Positions 51,046 through 59,243 of a DNA stretch of 64,000 bases are shown piece by piece. The notes beneath the pieces were generated by a model. That model was not told the DNA's origin. It did not search any database and saw nothing but the letters and a program-made list of their open reading frames with translations. Each line of letters starts with the position of its first letter. Positions within the stretch are counted from its first letter, which is position 1. The DNA comes from CAIJXV01 sp964497135 (lineage in GTDB: Bacteria > Verrucomicrobiota > Kiritimatiellia > CAIKKV01 > CAIJXV01). The stretch lies in NCBI GenBank assembly GCA_964497135.1, contig CAZCDO010000001.1:1-64000 (forward strand). The letters run 5' to 3'. The position numbers and the translations under genes were made by a program.

Positions 51046-51258
51046 GGAGGTGGCCTTTACCTGATCAGCTCGGCCTATTCTGCGAACGGGACCACGTGGG
51101 TGACGAATTTTACCAGTACGAACGTTTCGGCTGAAAAAACGGTTTATGTCGGATTGTCCCTGGGCGTGCCCGAGACGCAATTGATGTACTGCTATTTCGA
51201 CAACCTCGAACTGACCGCGTTGCCCCAGCCGGCCGGGTCCCTATTTACGGTGTGGTAA
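51046..51258 (+). pseudogene. C-terminal remnant of a secreted LamG-like protein
   Basis: The frame is open from 51046, after a TAG at 51043-51045, to a TAA at 51256-51258, about 70 codons, but has no start codon near its beginning. The visible sequence (VYVGLSLGVPETQ, then YFDNLELT) matches the last strands of DUF1349/LamG-like domains. Its final AGSLFTVW resembles the AGTIFTIR end of the giant protein at 10716. A promoter copy lies only 28 bases upstream. The simplest reading is that most of the gene, including the signal peptide and N-terminal domains, was deleted while promoter and C-terminus survived. Confidence 0.65.
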
Positions 51259-51336
51259 CGGGGCGGCAGGGGTGGCCAAGGGTCCTGAACACCGAACGCT
51301 GAACCCGGGGCGCTTGAACCGCCGCCTGGAGACAAT

Positions 51337-52011
51337 ATGTTCACAACACTGGCGATGAAAGAGGTCTTGTTCCCGGACTCGTTTCTGTGGGGTGCCGGCG
51401 GAGCCGGGCACCAGAACGAATTTTTTATTCATGCCATCAAGACGGGTGAATTGGTGCTTCCGTACACCGACGCCGAGTCGTCGGATGAGGTCAAGGGCAG
51501 CCTCGACTATTGGGGTGTAAATTATTACACGCGACACATGGCCAGCGCGCGGACGCTGAATTTCAGCGCACCGCGTTTCCCGTTCGACCGCGTCAGCATG
51601 ATTGACGAGAGCATGTACCTCGAGGAGTTCTATCCCGATGGCTTCGTTCAGCATTTGCCGCGATTCACGGACCATCCGATTTACATTTGCGAAAACGGTT
51701 GTGCTTGCGATGACGACCGCTTGCGGATAGTGTACCTCGCGCGTCACCTCAGCGCCTTGCGCGAAGCCATGAAGATGGGGGCGGATGTGCGCGGCTACAT
51801 TCATTGGTCGCTGATGGATAATTACGAATGGGGGTCGTTTAAGCCGCGGTTCGGCTTGATTCACGTCGATTTTGAGACCTTCCGGCGGACCCTCAAACCG
51901 AGCGCTCATTTTTATCGTGAGATCATTGAGAACCACGGTATAACAGGTTCTGTACTCGACCGGTATGTCCGACCCCTGTCGGATATCAAAGGCTATCCTC
52001 CAAAGGGTTGA
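51337..52011 (+). pseudogene. GH1 beta-glucosidase-like gene with large internal deletion
   Basis: The 224-residue product opens with LFPDSFLWGAGGAGHQ, the canonical start of GH1 enzymes. It then jumps straight to FFIHAIKTGELVLPYTD and the C-terminal half (SLDYWGVNYYTR, IYICENGC, IHWSLMDNYEWGS). GH1 proteins are usually about 450 residues. The missing stretch of roughly 220 residues carries the acid/base Glu (TFNEP motif), while the nucleophile Glu (ENG) remains, so the enzyme should be inactive. The frame is intact and GGAGAC precedes ATG 51337, so a protein may still be made. A non-catalytic role is possible but has no support. Confidence 0.7.
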
Positions 52012-54383
52012 TGGAAATCATGGATCAGACCTTGTGCCGATATCTTTCCGGCCTGACTTTGAAGCGGAGCGGCGACTCGGAACAGGCGGGGCTGTGCCTT
52101 GCATCCGTTCCGGTGCCGCGCGGGGCGCCCCGTACTCTCGCGCTGGGCGGGCGCGAGACCTGGTGCCAGAGTCTTGGACGCTGGCCGGATGGGGGCGGCG
52201 GACCCTCCCCCCGACGCCTTCTCATGATCGCTGACGGGGGCCAAGTGCCGGCTTCATTGAGTGTGACCGAGGCTGGCAGGACACCCGCCGGGCAGCCGCC
52301 CGTGGCAGAGACCCGCCTGGTGGCGGAAGCGCCGGACTTCTTTTTTCCTTGGGAATCGCATGCCGTACGCATCTCCTGGGGCGGGCGGGCCGTGGACCTC
52401 ATCATGGGCCTGCGGACGGCGGGGACGATCCACTGGTGGCAGGCAGCACGGCTCATGGTTCTCGAGGAAAGCGCCGCCTGCCGGGTGATCGAGATGGGGG
52501 GGGCGATCCCGCTGAAGCAGATGAGGCTCAATGATTTGCAGGATTGCCCCAGCCATGCCAACCCCTTCCTGCACAAGCACAACTGGCTGAACGGGCACCT
52601 GTCTGCGCGACTGCATGCCAACGGGGTCTGTGAGGTCTTTGCCCATTTTATCAACAGCAAATTTTTTGACGATGGTTTACCGCTGAGGGATGCCGTGCCG
52701 GTGATCGGTATTCGGAGCGATACCCAGGACGACTCAGGCGATCTGTGCGGACCGCTGGATGGAAGCCGGACTTCATTGCGTCTGGGTGAGGTGGAGTTTG
52801 ACCTGACCGATGCGGCCCATCTGGCCACGCCGCAACAGCCGGGCTGTCTGACGAAGGAAGGGGACTTCCTGATCTGGCAGCCCTTCCGCGGGATGGAACT
52901 CTATGCCGGGGAGCCGACCCGGGAGATCACCGGTGACGAATACGTTTGTCGGGCGGAAGACCAGGTCATCCCCCGTGGCCTGGCGCGTACCCTTCGTTTT
53001 AATTTCAGTCTGAACCCTGACCGTTCCCCGCGGGTCGCGCGGTATCTGCCGCCGGACTGGTGGTATGGCTTGTGCGAGGAATTTCTGCCGCAGGCGGTGT
53101 TGCCCGTCTCCAATGAATTCGATGGCTCGCTCCAGGCGGCCATGGACTGGCGGAACACCTGGAGTTCGCAGGCGGGATTCGACGATGGTTCCGTGGCGCG
53201 GCACGCAAAGCGCGGGAACAGCGGGCGTTTCGAGCCGGGGTGGGAGGGCGAGACTCCGTATGCGCATATGCTTCAGTCCTGGCGTACCGGCGATGCGCAG
53301 GAGTACGATCAGGCGCTCCGCTCCTGCTATTTTTTTACCGATGTCTGTGTGGATCATGCGGCGAAGATGGTTCGCATGCACGCCTACCCGCCCAACGCCT
53401 TCTCGGTGCCGATGGCGCGGGTGCAGTCCTGCGTCGCCGCCTGGCTGGAAACGGGAGACGCCTATGCGCTCGACACCGCCCGGGCGGTGATCGACACGGC
53501 CTACTGGGTCCACAAGAATTCCTGGCCGCGTCTGGCAGTGGGGCGCGATGCCTGTTTCATCCGCGGGGCGATTTTTCTGTACCGGTACCTGGATAGTGAG
53601 CATTATCGGGCGATGGCGCGCGACGCTTTGCGCGATACCCTGGCGTCCCAGAATCCCGACGGAAGCTTTGGCGATCAGGGTGGCGGGAGCGGCGTTCATC
53701 AATGGTCCGCCTATATCGTCAAGCCCTGGATGGGCCTGATGGCGACCAACCCGATGCTGGACTATCTCGAACTGTTCCCGGATGAACCGGACCTGCTCGA
53801 CAGTATCCGGCGGTTCGGGGAGTGGCTGCTCCGGGAACGTCATGACCACGCCGGCATCCAGGGTTGGAGTTACCAGCATTATTTCCGCGGCGGGTTGGAC
53901 TTCATTGACGGCCAGGGGTGGACGAAGCTTAAGGGAGGCCGCCTCTGGCACAACGAGTATCTCGCCCGTTTCCTGGGCTACTGCGCCTTGAGGTTCAATC
54001 GGGCCGAGTATCTCGAGGCGTGGGAAGAAAGCTATCGCGGAAATCAGGGGAAGGTGGGGGGCGACTACGAGGTGGCACCGGTGCTCCAGTTCATCCCCTG
54101 GCTTCAGGCTAAACTCTGGCAGGTGACGGTCGACGAGAAGGGGCTGGTCGCGCATCCGGTCTGGTTCGGGTCGAAAACACCGGAATCCGGCATCGTGTCC
54201 ACCCCCTTCGGCCGGGTCGAACTTCGGTGGTCCACCGAGGCGGAGCCACACCCCGTCCTAACGAATCCCGACAGATCGCTGTCCCTGCTGATCCGGGAGT
54301 GTCGGCTGCGGGAGTGCCCCTCCCCGCTGAAGTCGCTTGCCGGGGAACAAACGGGGCCATCTTCAGGCGTGCAATGTCCGTAA
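52011..54383 (+). CDS. Six-hairpin glycosidase-like protein
   Basis: This 790-residue protein has a beta-sandwich-type N-terminal half (about 1-330) and an alpha/alpha-barrel C-terminal half (about 345-740: HAKMVRMHAYP-type helices, VQSCVAAWLETGDAYALD, YWVHKNSWPRLAVGRDACF, ASQNPDGSFGDQGGG). This is typical of six-hairpin glycosidases and some lyases. No signal peptide is seen and no specific family is assigned. ATG 52011 overlaps the previous TGA (TGATG), with AAAGGG at 52002-52007; ATG 52020 is the alternative with a more usual spacing. It is in the same operon as the truncated GH1 gene and the FAD gene. Confidence 0.62.
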   Translation: MEIMDQTLCRYLSGLTLKRSGDSEQAGLCLASVPVPRGAPRTLALGGRETWCQSLGRWPDGGGGPSPRRLLMIADGGQVPASLSVTEAGRTPAGQPPVAETRLVAEAPDFFFPWESHAVRISWGGRAVDLIMGLRTAGTIHWWQAARLMVLEESAACRVIEMGGAIPLKQMRLNDLQDCPSHANPFLHKHNWLNGHLSARLHANGVCEVFAHFINSKFFDDGLPLRDAVPVIGIRSDTQDDSGDLCGPLDGSRTSLRLGEVEFDLTDAAHLATPQQPGCLTKEGDFLIWQPFRGMELYAGEPTREITGDEYVCRAEDQVIPRGLARTLRFNFSLNPDRSPRVARYLPPDWWYGLCEEFLPQAVLPVSNEFDGSLQAAMDWRNTWSSQAGFDDGSVARHAKRGNSGRFEPGWEGETPYAHMLQSWRTGDAQEYDQALRSCYFFTDVCVDHAAKMVRMHAYPPNAFSVPMARVQSCVAAWLETGDAYALDTARAVIDTAYWVHKNSWPRLAVGRDACFIRGAIFLYRYLDSEHYRAMARDALRDTLASQNPDGSFGDQGGGSGVHQWSAYIVKPWMGLMATNPMLDYLELFPDEPDLLDSIRRFGEWLLRERHDHAGIQGWSYQHYFRGGLDFIDGQGWTKLKGGRLWHNEYLARFLGYCALRFNRAEYLEAWEESYRGNQGKVGGDYEVAPVLQFIPWLQAKLWQVTVDEKGLVAHPVWFGSKTPESGIVSTPFGRVELRWSTEAEPHPVLTNPDRSLSLLIRECRLRECPSPLKSLAGEQTGPSSGVQCP

Positions 54384-54403
54384 ACACAGATAAGGTAATT
54401 CCC

Positions 54404-56173
54404 ATGACGATTCAAACGACTCCTTTTCCAACCCAAACCCACCGGGTCGATTTTTGTGTGGTCGGCGGTGGAATGGCCGGCCTGTGTGCGGCGGTCGCGG
54501 CCGCGCGCCGGGGCGCCCAAGTGGTCCTGATGCACGAGCGCCCGGTTCTCGGCGGGAACGCCTCTTCGGAGATTCGCATGTGGGTTTGCGGCGCCCATGG
54601 CGCGAACAACCGCGAAACGGGAATTTTGGAAGAGATTATGCTCGATAATTTGCACCGGAATCCGACGCAGAATTTCTCCCTCTGGGACAGCATTCTATAC
54701 GAGAAGGCGCGCTTCGAGCCGAACCTCACGCTCCTGCTGAACTGCTCATGCACCGATGCCGTGACCGTCGAGGGACGTCTCCGGTCGGTCACCGGCTGGC
54801 AGTTGACGACGCAGACGTGGCACACCGTCGAGGCTGCGTTGTTTGCCGATTGCTCGGGAGACAGCATCCTGGCGCCTTTGACCGGCGCGGAATACCGGGT
54901 CGGACGCGAAGCCCGGCGAGAGTTTGGCGAGGACATCGAGCCCGAAGAGTCCGACCGGAAGACCATGGGGATGAGCTGTCTGATCCAGGCCCGGGAGACC
55001 GACCGGCCGCAGACCTTCATTCCGCCCTCCTGGGCCAATGTGTACCGGACGGATGACGACCTGCCGAATCGCGACCATGCCCTGGGGCTGAACGGCAATT
55101 TCTGGTGGCTTGAATTGGGCGGCGAGCAGGATTCCATCCACGATACGGAGACCATCCGGGACAATCTGCTCAAGGCGGCGTTCGGGGTGTGGGATCACAT
55201 CAAGAACCATGGCGATCACGGGGCGGAGTGCTGGACTCTGGAATGGCTGGGCTTCCTGCCGGGCAAACGCGAGAGCCGGCGCTATCTCGGCGACCACATC
55301 CTGACGCAGAACGATGTGCGGGCCGGCGGGCGGTTCGACGACCTGGTGGCCTATGGAGGCTGGCCCATGGATGACCACCACCCGGCAGGGCTGGAGTGGC
55401 CGGGGATTCCGACCGTCTTCCATGGCGCGCCCTCGCCCTATGGCATCCCATATCGCTCCCTCTATTCGCGCACGATCGACAACCTGTTTTTTGCCGGGCG
55501 AAATATCAGCGTGACGCATGCCGGCCTCAGTTCCACGCGGGTCATCGCGACTTGTGCGATCATCGGCCAGGCCGTGGGCACCGCCGCCGCCCTGGCGGTG
55601 CGCCACACCTGCGCGCCTCGCGACATCTACCGGGAGGACCACCTCGCCGAGTTGCAGCAGGCCTTGATGGACGATGATTGTTACCTGCCCTGGCAATCGC
55701 GGGCCGTGCCATCCCTGACGCGGCGCGCAGGCTTGACCGCCTCCGAAGGCAATCCGGAACCCCTGCGCAACGGGCTGGATCGCCCGGATGAAACATCCGA
55801 CAACGGTTGGACCGGGGCGGCGGGGGGTGGGTGGGTGACCTATACCTTCGAGGCGCCGACGCGCATTCACCGCCTGCGCTTCATTTTTGACAGCGATCTC
55901 AATCGCGATGGTCCGCACCCCTGCCATCGGAATATCCGCTGCAGTTATCCGCTGCAGTCCCTTCCGCGCGCGCTCCCCTCATCGCTGGCGAAGGCCTTTC
56001 GGATTGAGGCACAGGGCTCGGATGGCGTCTGGAAAACGATCCTACACGTCAAGGACAACCATCAGCGACTGGCGTGTTTCGCAGTGGATGCGGAAGTCAG
56101 CGCCATCCGGTTTGTTTCCGAGACGACCTGGGGTTCCGAGCGGATCCGTCTCTTTGCGTGGGATGTGCGCTAG
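54404..56173 (+). CDS. FAD-dependent oxidoreductase with discoidin-like tail
   Basis: This 589-residue protein has the FAD_oxidored Rossmann motif near its start (DFCVVGGGMAGLCAAVAAARRG, about 15-36), an NASSEIRMW block, then GRNISVTHAGLSSTRVIATCAIIGQAVGTAAALA near the flavin. Residues about 455-589 look like an F5/8 type C (discoidin) beta-sandwich (GWVTYTFEAPTRIHRLRFIFDSD), which usually binds carbohydrate. No signal peptide is seen, which is odd for a discoidin fusion. ATG 54404 is preferred because TAAGGTA lies about 6 bases upstream; ATG 54374 is also in frame and overlaps the previous gene. The substrate is unknown. Confidence 0.8.
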   Translation: MTIQTTPFPTQTHRVDFCVVGGGMAGLCAAVAAARRGAQVVLMHERPVLGGNASSEIRMWVCGAHGANNRETGILEEIMLDNLHRNPTQNFSLWDSILYEKARFEPNLTLLLNCSCTDAVTVEGRLRSVTGWQLTTQTWHTVEAALFADCSGDSILAPLTGAEYRVGREARREFGEDIEPEESDRKTMGMSCLIQARETDRPQTFIPPSWANVYRTDDDLPNRDHALGLNGNFWWLELGGEQDSIHDTETIRDNLLKAAFGVWDHIKNHGDHGAECWTLEWLGFLPGKRESRRYLGDHILTQNDVRAGGRFDDLVAYGGWPMDDHHPAGLEWPGIPTVFHGAPSPYGIPYRSLYSRTIDNLFFAGRNISVTHAGLSSTRVIATCAIIGQAVGTAAALAVRHTCAPRDIYREDHLAELQQALMDDDCYLPWQSRAVPSLTRRAGLTASEGNPEPLRNGLDRPDETSDNGWTGAAGGGWVTYTFEAPTRIHRLRFIFDSDLNRDGPHPCHRNIRCSYPLQSLPRALPSSLAKAFRIEAQGSDGVWKTILHVKDNHQRLACFAVDAEVSAIRFVSETTWGSERIRLFAWDVR

Positions 56174-56209
56174 AAGGCCTGAGCCGGAGTTTATTTCAGC
56201 TCCCGGTCG

Positions 56210-59200
56210 TCAGCGGGCCGGTGAATGCTCTTCCAATACCAGGGAGGCATGGGTTGCATAGGCGGACCGGGGATCGGCGGCATAGGCTTCGAGTGCGGTC
56301 TTTCCTCTCTGGGCGGAGTCATCCCCCAATCGGTACAATGCCCGGACCAGCGCCAGTTCCCGCAAACACTGGTTTCGCTCCATAGTGCCGGCTTCTCCTG
56401 AATAAGAAGCGTTGCCTTTGGCGTCGGCGTAAACGGGGAAGGATTGTTTCCAGGCCAGCGCATGTCCGCTGATTTGTGGCTTTTGGAGTACGGCCGACAA
56501 TACCGGCACAGCGGAAGCGTCGCCGATTCCCTCACAGGCCAGTGCGACAGCCCGGAAATGGGAATAGGCGACAGTTTGGTCCAACAGCGCCGCCAAGCGG
56601 AGAATATCCGGGAGCGCCGGAGTGTATCCGATGCGTCCCAACGCCATCAAATAGGTGTCAAAGTGGCTGAGTTTCCGTCCGAAGCCCGGTCTCCAATCCC
56701 ACCCGCCGTAATCCCAATTCGCCGCCATCGAAAGAGGCGCGAGAATCCCGGGGGCGCCATACGCGTCGCCGAACAGGGCCAGTACCGTGCCATACCGGGC
56801 CTTCGCGGTTGGGTTCGTTGTCGCGTCATACGCGCGGCGCAGTCCCGGAATGGCGCGGTTGGTGTCGGTCATCAGAACCCAGACGCCGGCATATTCGTCG
56901 GGAACCTGGACGATCGCATTGCTAAACGCGCGGTCGGAAAGCGGGTAATTATCGGTGTAGTTCAACACCCGCGGGGTCAAAATCCCCTTTTCCATGAGAT
57001 GTTGCTGAAGCGCCTTAACATCGATCGCGCGCAGCATCACGGCCTCCTTCACCGCCAGGGCCGCCGCGTATCCGGCCGCATAGCCCTGGTTTTGAACGTC
57101 CCGCTGCATCCGCAACACCGCCATGGTGTCGCGATGCGCGCTGATTCCCAGACCGGTGACCAGCAGGCCGTCGAGCTGCTTTGGTAACAAGGCGCGATAC
57201 GGAAGATTGGCCTCGTACTCCGCCTCCGGATGGGAGATTCGGCTCATCATGAGCAGATCGTGGGTCGCCTGCCCGTGGGTATCGTGCGTGGATTTGCATT
57301 GCACAATCGTGTCGGGGAAAGTCCGCTGGTTCATGAAGTCCGTTGGGACCAGATACACCTCGCCGATCAGTCGACGGCGCTCGCGGCTGTCCACCAGTTG
57401 GCTTTGATCCCAGTACTGGCCGAGCCCCCAGGTCTGACGGGCGCGCAGGGGCAAGAAGCACATATCATAGCCGTCGGTATCATTGACGAAGCTGATGCCG
57501 ATATTGACCGAGCTCTTGCCCAGCGGCCGGTAGTTCATCGTGGCGCTTTGGAGTGAGCATTCCCTGGAATCCAGGAACTCAGTCGGTTCACCCGCCGCCG
57601 CCGCGAGATCGGCATTACCCGTGGCATCGATCACCGCGCCCGCCCGGATCACCCCGCGCCGGCCATCCGGTCCGGCCACCACTGCGCCCACCACCCGATG
57701 GCCGCTCATCACCACGCCGCAACCCATGGTTCCGAAAAGAATCTTGCCCCCGGAAGCCCGGATCTGGCGGCGGTACCACTCGGCCTTGGACTGCACTCCC
57801 ACCGCTCCAGTGGCCCGGGTTCCGGCGTCAATCTCAAGCGTAAATCCGCAGGGATTGCCATGGTAATAACTGCCGAGCAAGCCCACCGTCTGCACTCCGC
57901 CCAGCGCATACTGGTATTCGCAGATGATGACGGAACGCCCGGCGCGGGCGGCCGCAATGGCCGCCGGCGAGCCGGCGGTGCCGCCTCCGACCACCAGCAC
58001 ATCGCAGGTCCCCAGCACCGGCAGGTCGCACACCGCAGTCGGAATCGTTCCTGTGGCACTGCGGGCCGCCGACAGCCAGGGTCCGAAATATTCCCGGACG
58101 ATTTCCGGGTCGGAACGGGACTTTGGTTCTGATGCGACGTGGACCGGGCCGACATTGCCCCGCCCGGCGGCCACCCCGGCGACCGCCGTTCCGAGGCGGT
58201 GACCCAGCGTCATACCGTTGATCGGACTGGCATACACACTGGCCGCGGCGTCGCGGGAAACATCGGCCAGCGGTCCCAGCACCCAGATATAGGAGAGTCC
58301 TTTCGGACGCATGACGTCCAGTGACAGCGACTCGGGCGACGGAGCGGGTTCCCGGGAAGACACCGTTCCAATGATCGAATCCGGCGGAGTAAAGATGACT
58401 TTCTCGGCGCTATCCAACTGCGAGGACACAAACACCGCATCCCGCAGCGTCTGCTGGGCTTCGGCCTGTGCCGACACCGACCCGTCGGTCAGCGGTAGAT
58501 TCATCGTGCAGATAAAAAGCGATCCGGTAATGACCGACGGCATGCCGGTCGGCGTTGCGACTTTCCAGCCGTAATCCACCGCCGTAACCCAGCGCTGGGT
58601 GAACTGCAGCGTACTCAGGCCCTCGGCAACCGGGGCTTCTCCGGCGATCACCACCTGTGTCATCGGATAGGTTCCGGCTTTAAAAGACCGGAACTTCGCG
58701 CCTGCCTGACGGGTCAGCCAGGCCCGATCGGTGGCATCGATGACGCACTTCGCCCGGACCACGAAACGGCCGCTGCGATTGAGCAGGACTGCGCCCGCCG
58801 GCTTTCCGGCGGCATCCAAAAGGGTTTCGGTGGCATAGGTTCCGGTTATGAATCGCACCTGATTATCGATTAGCGCCCGATCGAGTATCTGTTTGACTTT
58901 TAAGGGCGTGGTGCGCACCGCCGGTTGGTTCTCCCCGGGCTTGGGATCGCCGTAGATCCGCTTCGAAAGAGGCGACACCCGTACCTCGCCCTCATCCGCC
59001 CATAACCGGAGGGTCCCGGCCATGTCATCGCCCAAATACGGCCGCGGCGCTGCCAGGAAGACGGAGGCGCCTGCCTGTGCCGCCGCGACTGCGGCGTCAA
59101 CCGCGGCCCCCGAGCCTCCGACCACTAGTACATCCACATCGTGAACCCGCGGCAACGTCCCCGCCGGCTGACGCGCGGCCTCGCACAGGCAGGCCACCGC

Positions 59201-59230
59201 GCAAAAAAGTAAACAACACCATCTTTTCAT
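56210..59230 (-). CDS. Secreted twin-FAD oxidoreductase with helical tail
   Basis: This 1006-residue protein has a Sec-type signal peptide (about 1-19) with no twin-Arg motif. It carries two FAD Rossmann sites: VDVLVVGGSGAAVDAAVAAA near residues 32-51 and CDVLVVGGGTAGSPAAIAAA near 400-420. The second half has LDGLLVTGLGISAHRDTMAVLRMQRD near the flavin. A C-terminal region of about 200 residues looks like HEAT-type helices. The plan matches the cytoplasmic protein at 18504. Flavoproteins are usually exported folded via Tat, so a Sec signal is unusual. ATG 59230 follows GGAAAA, 13 bases after the beta-helix lipoprotein gene. It converges on the gene ending at 56173. Confidence 0.8.
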   Translation of the reverse strand: MKRWCCLLFCAVACLCEAARQPAGTLPRVHDVDVLVVGGSGAAVDAAVAAAQAGASVFLAAPRPYLGDDMAGTLRLWADEGEVRVSPLSKRIYGDPKPGENQPAVRTTPLKVKQILDRALIDNQVRFITGTYATETLLDAAGKPAGAVLLNRSGRFVVRAKCVIDATDRAWLTRQAGAKFRSFKAGTYPMTQVVIAGEAPVAEGLSTLQFTQRWVTAVDYGWKVATPTGMPSVITGSLFICTMNLPLTDGSVSAQAEAQQTLRDAVFVSSQLDSAEKVIFTPPDSIIGTVSSREPAPSPESLSLDVMRPKGLSYIWVLGPLADVSRDAAASVYASPINGMTLGHRLGTAVAGVAAGRGNVGPVHVASEPKSRSDPEIVREYFGPWLSAARSATGTIPTAVCDLPVLGTCDVLVVGGGTAGSPAAIAAARAGRSVIICEYQYALGGVQTVGLLGSYYHGNPCGFTLEIDAGTRATGAVGVQSKAEWYRRQIRASGGKILFGTMGCGVVMSGHRVVGAVVAGPDGRRGVIRAGAVIDATGNADLAAAAGEPTEFLDSRECSLQSATMNYRPLGKSSVNIGISFVNDTDGYDMCFLPLRARQTWGLGQYWDQSQLVDSRERRRLIGEVYLVPTDFMNQRTFPDTIVQCKSTHDTHGQATHDLLMMSRISHPEAEYEANLPYRALLPKQLDGLLVTGLGISAHRDTMAVLRMQRDVQNQGYAAGYAAALAVKEAVMLRAIDVKALQQHLMEKGILTPRVLNYTDNYPLSDRAFSNAIVQVPDEYAGVWVLMTDTNRAIPGLRRAYDATTNPTAKARYGTVLALFGDAYGAPGILAPLSMAANWDYGGWDWRPGFGRKLSHFDTYLMALGRIGYTPALPDILRLAALLDQTVAYSHFRAVALACEGIGDASAVPVLSAVLQKPQISGHALAWKQSFPVYADAKGNASYSGEAGTMERNQCLRELALVRALYRLGDDSAQRGKTALEAYAADPRSAYATHASLVLEEHSPAR

Positions 59231-59243
59231 TTTTTCCGGACTT

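Noticed and set aside
56184..56206. Weak hairpin CCGGAG/CTCCCGG between the convergent genes
   Set aside because: It has a bulge, a short stem and no U-run, so calling a terminator is not justified.
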